A DNA stretch of 64,000 bases, taken from Euborellia annulipes (Eukaryota > Arthropoda > Insecta > Dermaptera > Anisolabididae). A program made the translations under genes and the position numbers. The notes below the pieces were generated by a model. That model saw nothing but the letters and a program-made list of their open reading frames with translations, made no database searches and had not been told where the DNA came from. The stretch is from positions 1 through 64,000 of the forward strand of contig JAKCPI010003013.1 of the NCBI GenBank assembly GCA_023213315.1, written 5' to 3'. Shown here one piece after another: positions 20,924-32,033 of this stretch (the stretch's first letter is position 1; each line of letters starts with the position of its first letter).

Positions 20924-23900
20924 ATGGTAGGTAACCTTATATTAAATTTAATTTTATTTTACAAATGCAATTTATCCTCTGTTATTTATATTTTTATCCA
21001 GGATTTCTCTCCGATTAAACAAGTTATTAACCATAGAAAGGTTGTTTCAACATTCCCTTGTAAGTTGTGACTTTTTTATAAATTTTTTCAATGTATGTTT
21101 AATATTTTCTTTTTTTAATTTTTACAGCATCCCTTTCTAAAGAATCTCGTAAAAAAACTGCAAACAAGAAAGACAGGAATGGAGTTTTAAAACCTAAATC
21201 TTTATATAATGATTATTCAAGTTTATTAACTTCGGATGAATCTCGTAATAGTACAGAAAATAAAAATATGACTGAAAAAATTTTAAATGAAGATCCTATT
21301 TTAATCTCAGATGATGATACAGAAGGACTTTTAAATCAATCCGATAGGTTCTTTACAAAGTATAAAAATAATAATCATTCCAAGGATAAAATTGAGGATA
21401 AAATTATAGAAATAAGTGACACCGAGGAAGAGCAAAATTGTAATGGTAAAGAAAATTCCAACTCTTTCGGGAATCTCATTATAGAGTCAAGCGTACATGA
21501 AGTACTAACGCCTTCAATATCAAGAAAGATGAGAAAATTAAACAATAATTCGTCAAATTCATCTCATACAATATCTTCTAATACCGGAACATCAAAAAAA
21601 ATAGCATTGCCTTTAATTAGATCTAATAAAAAAGAAATTAATAATAAACCTTTAAGAACACCCAAATCTACACCTAAATCAAATTTTATAGAAGATTGGC
21701 TTAAAGGACATAAATTACTTAACTCTTCTGACAGTGATAAGTTTTCTAATAAAAAAAGCCCTTCTAGGCCTATAAAAGATTTACCAGAAACCTCTTCAAA
21801 GAAATGTCGAAAAAAATTGGATTTGAAAGTATCGAAGTAAGTATTTTTTATTCTCAATTAACTCAATCATCATGACAGGTGTCCCGTCCATAGCGGATCC
21901 ATAATAAAAAAATATTAGTTTTTTTTTTGTCTACTCCTCGGTTTTGTATACGGGTCCTTAGACGATCAGTCAGAATCCAATTTTTTTTTTTTTTTTTTTT
22001 AGCTCATTCGACTGTGAAAAACCACTAATTTGTCTTTTTAACTGAACTAACTTAGTTCAGTTCAGACAATAAGTAACAATAAAAAATAAAATAAAATAGA
22101 AATGGTTTTCAAAGCAAGCTAATTTTTCGCATTTAAATTTATACAAAATTTCAGCTTCTATAATAAATAGACCGAAGCGTCTCCGGCTGATTGGTTAAGC
22201 ATTCAGAGAATTTTCTTTCTTGGCTGCCTCTGCTTCCATATCTCATCTAATCAACATACACAGCCACAATTTACATCTCAAAAAGTACATGAGTAAAGTA
22301 CTAGTTTTAAAAACAATTTGACGATAATGGACGATAAACAATGTGTTTAAAAAGTAAAAAAAAATTGTTTTACTCAATTCCAAACAATATATATTTGAGT
22401 GGCGTCTCGCATACACCCTGAGATGGTCAATGCCCCCCCCCCCCCCCCTTGACTAATGATCGGATATCAAAATATCTAGAAATCCGTTCCCTCGCTCCTT
22501 CAGTCTTGCCCCTACACTGTCAGTCAAAACGCCATTCCGCTCCCTCGAATGCTGTCAGTCAGGCCCTTAAAGATAAGAATAGAGATGTCTGTGGTGATGA
22601 TTGAACAGGAATGTAATGGCCAGGGCAGCCAGCAGAAATAAACAAATTTTTTTATTTCGTCGATGTTTCGGGAATGCATCGCTCCCATTTCAGAACGAAA
22701 TAATTGTCACAGAATATGAATAATTTCGTGATGTATATATAACTAGCGATTACTTATAATAAGCACATTGTGTTTAATATGTTATATCACATAACTGTTC
22801 CAAAATTATTAAACTCAATGTGCGTATTTGGCGGGTGTATTCTTTGACGAAAACTGGTTTTATGTTAAAAGTGTGGAGTTGATAGGGAGAAGTAGTGTAG
22901 GGGAGTAATAAGGTATTTAAGATATGGTCCGTTTTATAAAAAAAAAATGATCTGTACTTCAAAAATATTTTATATATAAGGTAAGAGAAAGTAATAGGCC
23001 CAGTCCTTTTTTAAATTAATGTTTTAAAAAGAATTTCAAATTAAAGACCTTTTAATCCAGATCTATAGCATTAATAATATTTTAATATATTAATATTCAT
23101 TTCTTTTATTTTTTTAGGGAAAACATAATTGATAAGATTGTTATTGATTCCGACGACGAAAGCTTAGGAGGATTCGAATCTTGTAAATATATTTTAAATT
23201 AATTTCTACTAAATATAATTTGCACTCCCACAAGACTGTAAAGGTAGAATTGAAAAGCCTTTTGCAGATGCACATTCCAATCAAATTAAAGGAAATGAGA
23301 AAACGCTCTAAAGTTATTTTCTCATTGTACGCCACTTGGAAGTGGTGCGATCACTACGCCAACTCGATTGTCTATACAGAGGCGTACCGAGGCAGTTGGG
23401 GGCCTGGGGCGGAACTAGAAGAGGGGGCCTTATATTGAATTTTTTTTTTTTTTTTGGGGGGGGGTCATCTTTAAATATCCTTCTTCTCCATACACAAAAA
23501 TATTTTTAAAATACCGTATATCCCTGAACCCCAAGGGCCCCGGGGCCTCTCAAAGAGAAATTTTCATTAAATTTTGTTTTTACTTGAGCCCTGTGGGCCC
23601 CGGGGCCTCTCAATGGGAAATTTTCATTAAATTTTTTTTTATAAATATATGGGGGCCTATGCCGGCTCGGGGCCTGGGGCGGACCGCCCCCCCCCCCCTC
23701 GGTACGCCACTGTGTCTATATGGTGTCCCTATCATTTTTGGGTTTTATTCTATTGTAAATATTATTGGGCCATGGATCAGTAGTAGAGTTTCTGCCTCTT
23801 GTGCTGTGGTTCGTATCCCGTCTCACGCGACAAAAATTTATTTCATTTGAGGATGCGTTACAAGGGCAGCCAAGGCGAAAAATAAAACAAAAATCTATTT

Positions 23901-26649
23901 TTTGTCGACGTTTCGAGTGCCGATCGCACTTTTCATCATGACAAAAATGATGTCAATTCGTCAGGTTATTTGACATGGCAGTGTAGCAACGTTTTAACCA
24001 ATTTACATTTTATTTATTTGCTACACTGCCATGTCAAATAACCTGACGAATTGACATCATTTTTGTCCTGATGAAGAGTGCGATCGGCACTCGAAACGTC
24101 GACAAAAAATAGATTTTTGTTTTATTTTTCGCCTTGGCTGCCCTTGTAACGCATCCTCATATCATAATATCCAGCCATCAAGAAACAACTAGTTTATTTC
24201 ATTTGGTTTGGCTACCAATCTAAATGGCCTTCAGTGCCGAAAAAGGACTTAAATAAACTTAAAAAAAAATCTGGTGTGACTGGCGCACAGCACACAACTT
24301 TCTTTTACCTTCTGTAATCGAAAGTTGTGTTCTGTGCTTGTCCCACCAGATTTTTTGTATCGACATGTATTTAGTTTCCAACAGTACGGTACACGGTTAT
24401 ATGTTTTTCCTAAATTACTTGATACGTTGACACAAAATAAGTCTTTATTTCTTTTTTTAGTCTCAAATAATATTCATTGTCTATTGGAATCGACAAGGAG
24501 GGAATGTGCAAACAATGAACATTTTAGGTAAAAAAACAACATAATTAATTCTATTTAATATATTGTGAGTAAATGTGTATTAAAAATTTTAATTGTTTTA
24601 GTAATGAATATCGTACCCGAAGGATATCGTTTAGTAGCGAGAGTGGAGATGATCCGTTGAACACACCCATCAAAACAATTAAAAAAACACCAAAAGCCCA
24701 AACAGTTAAAACAGCAAAAAATAAGGAGACGCCAGGTTAGTAATTATCTATTTCGAGAAATGGTGAAAATAAATATTTTTAAAGATTTACTTTATTCAAC
24801 GATGTTGATGAGAGAAGTGGCTGCCCACTAGACGATTAGATTAATAGGAGAGGAGAGGAGAGGAAAGGATGTTCAGCCAGAAAACGTTTCGGCTTTAGTT
24901 ACATAACGCATTCGTCACTTATGAGAAAAAACGCAATCTCTATCTCAATCGAATAAGACACATCGTGATGCAGATAGAGGTGTTTGTTATATACGTATTA
25001 TCATGTAAATGGTTTTTTCCATCAAAATTAAATTTTATATAAATAAAAATGAATTTCATTTACTTTTATTAGTAGGATATAATACATTATCCTTTGAAAT
25101 ATCATATTATTAATTGGAAAAAGTTTAAACCAGTGGTTCCCAACCTGGGGGCGATTTGATTTTTCAGGGGGGCGATGGGGATAGGGGGAAAATTATCAGA
25201 GTTTACAAAAATTTAAAAGAAAAAAAAAACAAAAATCAAAGAGAAAAATATCCCATTCAGAGGATGGCCAGAATAGAAGAGGACAAAAAATTGTCATAAT
25301 AATAAAATATTCTGAAGAATCCAATTCCAATCTAGAATCGAAACGTCACTTTTGTTTCCATTAAATAAAAATTTACCCAATAAAGATCCATTTTTGAAAT
25401 TTTCTTCATAAAAATAAAATTATTGATATTATTAGATTTTAAAAGATTTAGGTGGTCGATAAATATTATAAATATCTTCACTACTACTCCTAGTAGTGAG
25501 TAGTTTTCAAAATAAATTTTCGACGTAAAAGTCGACAAAATTACGTAATTAAATGACGTCAAAATGTCGTCGATCATTGTTCGAATGACGTGTGTTGACC
25601 AGAATATGACGACTTTATGGCGTGCGTCTGCGGACTGGGTTGCTTCCCAAAAACAAACGAATTGATAGCCTACTCATAAGATACAAATAATATTCCCTTT
25701 GGATTTTGACCACAACATCGATTCATTCGATATCATATTAATTCTCTTTATTATTTTCAGGAACTCCTAATTTAGCGGATCTCTCTTTAATGGATAAAAA
25801 AACGATAAATTCTTTTTCTGGTAAAATAAATTTTTTTTTTTAAATAATTCAAATAATTACTAAAAATTTTTACTCAAATAATTTCTAGATTCTAGGCCAA
25901 ACGAACAGGCTCTTTACTATATAAAGAATTATAACAAAAAACGTCAAGAGTTGGCCTTAAAACTTTTTAAATTATTTAATCGATACGTTTTTGAAGATAA
26001 GGCAAGTATTTATTTATTTAAATTTATAAATATTCAAATAGGTAGAAATAATGAGCCTACCTATTTGAATTTCAACAATTCACCTATATATCTCCTTCAA
26101 ATAAATTTATGAAGAAAATTTATAATTTAAATTTTTTTCTTTTAGTTACCCCCAATGAAAATAGAATGGAGCAATCGAATGCAAAGCTCGGCGGGTTTTT
26201 GCTACAATAAAAGGGAATATAGGAACAATAAAATAACACGAATTTCTAGAATCAAACTGTCAACAAAGGTAAATTTTTAATATCTATTCTATATTTATGA
26301 ATCATTTTGGTTTTTTTTTTTTTGTGAGTATATATTAAATAAAAGAACATTTATCTTATTTCTCCCGTTTGAAATTTTTTACAAGTAAGTCACGTGACTC
26401 AGACCAGCCCGGCAACGCCGCATAAAATAAATCGCTTTCACTTTTTCAATTTATTTTATTTTTTATTATTAGTATATCAGTGAAATTTTTCGTGGAAATC
26501 TGATGTACTTTTTACTTTCTCTTAGCCTATATATGAAATATATAGAGAGAGAAAGTATTGCGATCATGTCAAAAATTCGATGTCGAGATTTTGATGGATA
26601 TACATGTTCTGAGGTCCCCTGAGTCCAAAAAAGTGGGTCCCGCAAATTG

Positions 26650-26684
<35 letters not shown>

Positions 26685-29600
26685 CGTCTGTATGTGTGGA
26701 CAGATTTTTAGCATGAAGGAATTGAGCTACCGGATTGAAATTTTATATTTAACTTAGGTACCTTTGAAGAATCTCAAAATAAGCTTTTGAACAAAATCGG
26801 CCAAAAAGTACTAGTACTTTACTGATGTACTTTTTCAGTTTTTTTCGATTTTCTCAAAATTCCCTCCAAGGATTTTTTTTAAAATTCGTAAATCAATTAT
26901 TTTTTAGATGCTCTTTAAAATGTATATTCTCATTTTGCCGTTGAAATCTTCTGAAGACCACTTTACTCTTGTTCTTCATAGGAAAGATAGAACTGGTTGC
27001 CATGGTAACGGAATTTAAATCTTTTTCTTTTTATTAGATTAAAAATCAATTATTATTTAAATTCCCATTTATTTTTATTTTATTTGTGTCTTTAATTGCT
27101 TAGGAGAAAACATATATATCTCACTCTCTCTCACTTGCAAACATTATCGTCTGTCTCTCCGCCTTCTCTCATAGGCCTAATGTTAATTTCCTATAGGGAT
27201 TTGTATGTTAATTTCGATTCAAAAGGGGGATCCCCGGGTCCCCTTTGAAACTTTTTAGGCATTTAAAATTTTTTTTTCCAATTCTTATGAAATTTTGTAT
27301 TTATTTACGATTCTCTATTGTGTATAAAATGTCCAAATATGAGATTAAAATTTTGAAAAATAACCATAGTTTATTTCAAGCAGTCAACATTTAAAATGCA
27401 AGTTTGAAACTAAGGTGCTATGGGAAACTAAATATATCTCGACACAAAAAATCTGGTGTGACCAGCACGGTGCACAACTTTCTCTTACCGAAGGGTAAGA
27501 GAAAGTTGTGTGCTGTGCGCCAGTCACACCAGATTTTTTAGTTTTTTTTCCATTTTCCCAAAATTCGCTTCAACGGTTTAAAATTAATAAATGAACTATT
27601 TTTTAGATAATCTTTAAAAAGTACCGGTATATCAGTAAAATCTTTTATGGAAATAGTTTGAAGCAGTGGCGTAACCAGGGGGGGGGGGGGGGCGAGCCCC
27701 CTCCGCCCCAGGCGCATCGAGCCCATGGCGCCCCTCTAAACCGGCATAGGCGCCCTACGGCCTCTAAGATATATAGCCCAGGGAATGTGATTTTATCATA
27801 TTCTTTCCATCGATTGTCTAAAAAAATCGATTGTTTTCTTTTAAAATTATATTACCACTTGAATTCTACGATTGCCCAAGGGGCTTGGAGTAGTTGGTAG
27901 CGTGCCTACCTTCTATACCGAACGTCTCGGGTTCGGACCCCAGGCAGTCCGATAATTTTATTTAAGGCATTTGGATACCAAATGACTTAAATAAAAATGC
28001 CTGGACCCCACAATTGATATATTAAACATACTGATTATCATAAAAAGTCTTAAATGGCCTCAGTTGCCGAAAAGACTGTGTGAATGTGTGTGTGAATGTG
28101 AGTGTGAATGAGAAAAAAGTGTGAATGTTTTTTATTTTTCTACAATTCTACGATTTTAAATGAATTTAATTCCAAAAATAATAAATAATGTATATAGAGG
28201 CTTTATAATTACAATTTTTTTACTTTCTCTTACCTCTATATATATGTAAATATCAGTAGCGTATCCAGGTGGGGGCGAAGGGGGTCTTCGCCCCCCCCCC
28301 CCGCCCCAGGACCAATAAGCTGCTTTTTCCCAAAATTTACGGTTTTTTTTTTTGAAATTTCATAATAAATTCGTTTTATATCACAAATCCGGAAAAAATT
28401 ACAAAAAAGCCCGAACGAGATTCGAATACTAAAAAAAAAAGAAAAAAAGGTCGAACGAAAAACGGCGCCCCTGTTGAGCTTCGCCCCCTCCGCCCTCAAA
28501 GGCTAGTTACGCCGCTGGTTTGAAATACACTTTACTGAGGAGGAAGCATTCGTAGCTCAGAGCAATCATTTCTCAAAATTCGCTGAAACGGTTTTGTTAT
28601 ATATATATTAAAGAAATTTCCCATCATAACTTAAATCACTCCATTTTTACTTTCTCTTACCCATATATTTTTTTTACTTTTTTTATTATAAAAATTTAAG
28701 AAATCTTGTTTTTCAGCTTTTGACACGCACAGTACACAAGTTTCTCTTAACTTACTGAAGGTAAGAGAAAGTTTTGTACTGTGCGACTAGTCACATCACC
28801 TTCTTCTTCTGTCCTCGCCCTTATTATTCCCGCGGTGTGGGGTCGGCGGACCTTATTCTCCCTCTCCACTCCTATGCTGTTGTCTCTGTCAGGCCAAGCT
28901 CGGTCATATCTCTCCTGACCCGGTGAAGCCAAGTCATCCTAGGTGCTCCTCTGCGTTGTCGTCCGAGGAGCCCCATATCCTACGCCGTCCTCGCCACACC
29001 ACTTCTCACTAGTCACATCACCGTAGAGCTTAAATATCTAGTCATGGTTTGGGTCCCATGTGGGACCCCCTGGTTACGCCTATGGTCGCATAGCACACAA
29101 CCTCGATAATTGAAAGTTGTGCTATGAGCATGTCACGTCGATTTTTTGTGTCCAGTTATTTTTAATTTATGCCAATATTTTAGAATTCATGATTTAGAAT
29201 TTATGAACATGGGGAACTATTTATATTTTGTTACCATGGCTTCTACTTTCCTTTTAAGTACGAGTAAAGTGTTCTTCACAAACTTCAAAATTTTGAAGCC
29301 AAAATGAGAATACATTTTAAACAGCTTTTAAAATATAATTGATTTATGAATTTTAATCGAATTTACATCAGTAAAGTACTAGTACTTTTTGGCCGATTTT
29401 GTTTAAAAGCATATTTTCCCCCTCAAGGGGGTGGGGGGGAGTGTTTAACTTAAATATAAAATTTCAACCTCGTGGCTCAATTCCTTCATGCTTTAAATTG
29501 AACATAAACAGACTGACCATTTTGTGGGATCCATTTTTTTTTAGACTAAAAGAGAAAGCAAAAATAATTAATTTATTTTTGGTCGGCAAGTCACGTACGT

Positions 29601-30478
29601 CCCTATCTCCTCGATCAAAATTTGTTATAAAATACACGCGGATGTTAGAAATTGAATATTTACAAAATCAATTAAAATTTGAAGTAAGCTTATGTAAAGA
29701 ACTTTGATCTCTTGTTTTGTTTTTTTGTTCTATATTCTATGTACGGTGCAACTTGTGCCGAAACATTGATTGCCGTGTTTTCTACACTAGACCAATAGAC
29801 AGACCATCCCTTGTATCTCCAGTTCCTTTTTCTTAGAATTATGTTTTTGAGCAGATTTCATTCCTCTCCTACCCTCCTTAACTAACTTTACTTGTTTTTT
29901 TTTTTAGGTTGTAAACAGCCCTGGAAGATTAAGAGATACTCTTCTACATGAAATGTGCCACGCTGCCTCTTGGATTATCTCCGAAGTGCGTGATGGCCAC
30001 GGGCACATTTGGAAGAGTTGGGCGAGCCTGGCTGGCAGGGCTTTTCCAGAAATTCCTCCCGTAACCACCTGCCATTCTTATACAATCGAAACTAAATATA
30101 CATATAGGTACGATTTATATCTAATTATTAAAAATAATGAATTAGGTCTATATATTATCATTTAATTTCCATTCCAGGTGTGTCAATTGTGGATATTCAT
30201 TTGGTCGTCAGAGTAAATCAATTGATGTTGACAAAAAACGATGCGGAAAATGTTATGGGTTCCTGGAAGTTCTTCTCAATTCGAAAGAAAATAAATCAGG
30301 ATCGGACGATAGCCACCAGACAGTTTTTCGCAAGCCCAAACCGCCAACCGGTTTCGCATTGTTTGTTAAAGAGCAATACAAAGTGGTGAAACAAAAAACT
30401 CCAGGTTTGAAACATGGCGATATTATGAGAGAATTAAGCCAACAATTTGCTGCTAAAGTCCAATTGGCAAATAGATGA
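20924..30478 (+). CDS. GCNA: GCNA-like SprT metalloprotease (ACRC family)
   Basis: Eleven exons, all in phase, 610 aa: 20924-20926, 21002-21059, 21128-21836, 23118-23182, 24461-24527, 24602-24735, 25761-25820, 25889-26001, 26146-26268, 29908-30107, 30178-30478. Exon 1 is only the ATG, followed by DFSPIKQ. The acidic, Ser-rich, disordered first half carries three SUMO-interaction-like motifs (ILISDDDTE, IIEISDTEEE, IVIDSDDES). The SprT-like domain has LHEMCHAASW (HExxH zinc site) and GHGHIW (third ligand). A CVNCGY...RCGKCYG zinc finger and an HMG-box-like tail (PTGFALFVKEQYKVV...) follow. The family resolves SUMOylated DNA-protein crosslinks in germ cells and early embryos. Intron 8 uses a GC donor (AAG/GCAAGT). 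Introns 4 and 9 are packed with repeats. The stop follows QLANR directly, so the HMG-like segment is short. Family assignment is firm; the function is inferred. Confidence 0.93.
22640..22706 (-). ncRNA. Decayed hammerhead-like motif (GCNA intron 3)
   Basis: On the minus strand: ATTTCGTT, CTGAAAT (core damaged), stem II GGGA...TCCC, GAAACATC, then GACGAAAT. Stem I still pairs at seven positions plus a G-U. Loss of a core G makes activity unlikely. Confidence 0.5.
23377..23712. mobile_element. hAT-type MITE, 336 bp (GCNA intron 4)
   Basis: Ends CAGAGGCGTACCGAGG and CCTCGGTACGCCACTG, with exact 8-bp duplications TGTCTATA (23369-23376, 23713-23720). Two internal copies of GGGCCCCGGGGCCTCTCAA lie about 59 bp apart, and long G and C runs occur. 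Confidence 0.9.
23763..23832 (+). repeat. tRNA-like sequence (SINE head)
   Basis: TGGATCAGTAGTAGAG (box A-like) and GGTTCGTATCCC (box B-like) at tRNA spacing. It does not fold into a clean tRNA and is followed by a foldback element, so it is a degenerate SINE head rather than a tRNA gene. Confidence 0.4.
23848..24159. mobile_element. Foldback element with a hammerhead in each arm
   Basis: Arms of about 141 bp, 23848-23988 and 24019-24159, start TGAGGATGCGTTACAAGGG and end in its complement; the loop is about 30 bp. Each arm holds the ribozyme-like block. The right arm (+) has CTGATGA. The left arm (-) has ATGATGA, losing the invariant C. Located in GCNA intron 4. Confidence 0.88.
24060..24108 (+). 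ncRNA. Small hammerhead ribozyme (Penelope-type), intact core
   Basis: Stem I: TTTTTGTC (24060-24067) pairs perfectly with GACAAAAA (24101-24108). Core CTGATGA (24068-24074), one extra A, stem II GAGTGC/GCACTC (24076-24081 and 24087-24092) with loop GATCG, GAAA (24093-24096), then CGTC with predicted cleavage after C24100. Stem III is reduced to the self-complementary ACGU, as in small hammerheads of Penelope-like retroelements reported to cleave as dimers. It lies in the sense direction of the GCNA pre-mRNA. Activity is untested. The nearly complementary left arm could block folding in cis. Confidence 0.75.
24263..24400 (+). repeat. CTGGTGTGAC hairpin (GCNA intron 4)
   Basis: AATCTGGTGTGACTGGCGCAC ... 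TCCCACCAGATTTTTTG, followed by a TATTTAGTTTCC remnant. Head of the palindromic family, ending about 60 bp before exon 5. Confidence 0.75.
26510..27010 (-). mobile_element. Palindromic-head repeat family, minus copy (GCNA intron 9)
   Basis: Reverse of the 15.0-15.7 kb element: TACTTTCTCTTAGCC, TCAAAAATTCGATGTCGAG, a (TG)n run at 26652-26680, TTTGTACTTTTTCAG-like sequence and GTTGCCATGGTAAC. The hairpin head is missing here. Confidence 0.75.
27427..27545. repeat. CTGGTGTGAC hairpin, near-perfect
   Basis: AAAAAATCTGGTGTGACCAG ... TCTTACCGAAGGGTAAGA ... CACACCAGATTTTTT. The flanking 27340-27426 matches, in reverse, 33990-34090, so these two share a larger repeat. Confidence 0.75.
27664..28517. 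mobile_element. hAT-like element with nested SINE
   Basis: Left end CAGTGGCGTAACCAGG, right end CTAGTTACGCCGCTG; flanks GTTTGAAG (27656-27663) and GTTTGAAA (28518-28525) match at 7 of 8. A second end-like motif (CAGTAGCGTATCCAGG) at 28254 suggests two related elements may be joined. Contains G15 and C14 runs. Confidence 0.6.
27876..28143 (+). mobile_element. tRNA-derived SINE, full length (+)
   Basis: Head GGGGCTTGGAGTAGTTGGTAG with box B GGGTTCGGACCC; full palindrome and tail. Flanked by a 12-bp duplication AATTCTACGATT (27864-27875 and 28144-28155). Nested in the hAT-like element. Confidence 0.9.
28790..28995 (-). pseudogene. LINE ORF2 C-terminal remnant (-)
   Basis: On the minus strand it reads RRGAPRMTWLHRVRRDMTEL...A-stop-EWRGRIRSADPTPRE, the standard end of many LINE ORF2 proteins (W-R...ADPTP), followed by a GAAGAAGAAG tail. 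Internal stops show it is dead. Located in GCNA intron 9, antisense. Confidence 0.7.
29075..29570 (+). mobile_element. Palindromic-head repeat family, + copy (decayed)
   Basis: Head hairpin remnant (GCATAGCACACAACC ... GTTGTGCTATGAGC), TTTGTTACCATGGC, CAGTAAAGTACTAGTAC and TTCAACCTCGTGGCTCAATTC; ends AGAGAAAGCAAAAAT. Directly upstream of GCNA exon 10. Confidence 0.7.
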
Positions 30479-31679
30479 TTATTAATATTTATATTCATAC
30501 AAAATTAGAGCTAGTATAGGTATAACTAAAAAAACAGATTTTAAAATATTTTGATTTATTATCAAATCAAACGAATATTTTTATAATGAATAAGATTTTA
30601 AGTTAAACTATCAGTATTTAATTTTTTTAATGGTATAAAATAATGGCGTAGCTAGGATGGGTTGGCAGGATTCTCATAAGGCCCAGCTGCATGAAAATAT
30701 ATTTTATTCACCTTTTTTTTAATTGCATTCTTCTTTTATGTCAATTAATAAGTAAAAATAATTTATTCCTTTTTTTTTTTTTTTTTGTTAACGTAAAAAA
30801 AAAATTTTTTAAATTTATTTATTGTTTATTTATTTATTAATTACTTAGATTATATTTATATAGAGATTTTTTTTTCGCTTTACAATAAACCTAAACAATA
30901 TGAAACAAAACGACGTGGGAAATTTTATTTCTTAAATAACTTATGTAACAAAAAATATTGTATATATAAATAAATAATTTATAAAAAAACATTACAAAAT
31001 ATACTGATTAATTATTTTTGGAATCTTCTTCATCAAATAAAGTAGAATTTCGCCTAGCGAGCAAAAGAATGCCTTGCTTAACCAGCGACATTTCGGGGGT
31101 GCACATGTTAGATCAGTCTGTGTCATGGGTAGAATGTTGTTCGGCTTTCTGAACGAATTATGCTCGTTAAGCGAGGTTCTGTATGTGAATTTAGGATTTA
31201 AAAAATCTAATGTTAAATTTTGAGTTGACTTGAAGTGCAATGTAGAAGTAATAGCTTTTTATTGATAACGCTTCCATTTAATTTCTAATTGGTGGATTAC
31301 CAATAAATCGATGGCGATAAAATTCTAAAAAAAAATCATTTATTTTTATTAAATTTCTAAAAATATATATACAATAATACTTACTAAGTATTTCGCCAAT
31401 AATGTTTCTTTATAGGAGTCGATTGGCTATGTTGGATTGGATATTGGCTCAGATTTGAATTCTGCAAAATTAGAAAAAATTAATTAGCTTTCATTTTTAT
31501 TAATTTTTATAAATGATGCCTTGATGAAGTTGCTAACTTCACGACACTTTCCTTATACCTCTGATAGCTAATTAGGCCTATATGTGAAAAAACTCATTTT
31601 TTTTTGTTTGTTTTTCAATTAATATGTAATAGGGTTGGCACTTTTTAAAAGAAAATAGAAATTATTTTTATCTTTCCAG
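30479..31679 (+). other. GCNA 3' UTR and downstream DNA
   Basis: AT-rich, with several AATAAA-like signals (for example 30885). A decayed hammerhead-like block lies at 31521-31550 (TTGATGA, stem II GAAGTT/AACTTC, then CGACAC in place of CGAAAC). No other gene was seen. Confidence 0.5.
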
Positions 31680-31785
31680 GGTGGTGGAGACAGTAAGAAA
31701 ATTGAAATATTTCGGCAGTCTTCCAGAAGAAGATTACAAAAGAAACAAAAAAGAAAGTTTTTCCATTCATATTTCGCTTAACTAA
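31680..31785 (+). CDS. Candidate terminal exon, unassigned
   Basis: Preceded by a strong acceptor (TTTTTATCTTTCCAG). Open frame: V-V-E-T-V-R-K-L-K-Y-F-G-S-L-P-E-E-D-Y-K, then 14 more residues and TAA at 31783-31785. AATAAA follows at 31811. Its phase would join GCNA exon 10 (phase 2), so it could be an alternative GCNA 3' exon lacking the zinc finger and HMG part, or the last exon of another transcript. Not recognised. Confidence 0.4.
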
Positions 31786-32033
31786 TCATCATTCCATGCT
31801 TGCATTACAAATAAAACGTTTAATCTCGTCTTAGAATTTTGTAATTTCCTAAATATTGTATATCATTTTTTTAAATAAAAAAATTGTTTTTTTTAAATAT
31901 TTATCAACCTTTAAATCAAATTTTTTCTATTCGTGTTTTATAAAAAAAATGTATAAATAAATAAATTTTTATATAAGTAAAAAATTGGGTATCTTTTGAC
32001 ATAACACGTAACTATAATATATTAGCGTTAGCG

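Noticed and set aside
21564..21857. Minus-strand 97-aa frame
   Set aside because: Shadow of GCNA exon 3.
25132..25660. hAT element starting CAGTGGTTCCCAACCTGGGG
   Set aside because: Left end is typical, but no matching right end or 8-bp duplication could be found.
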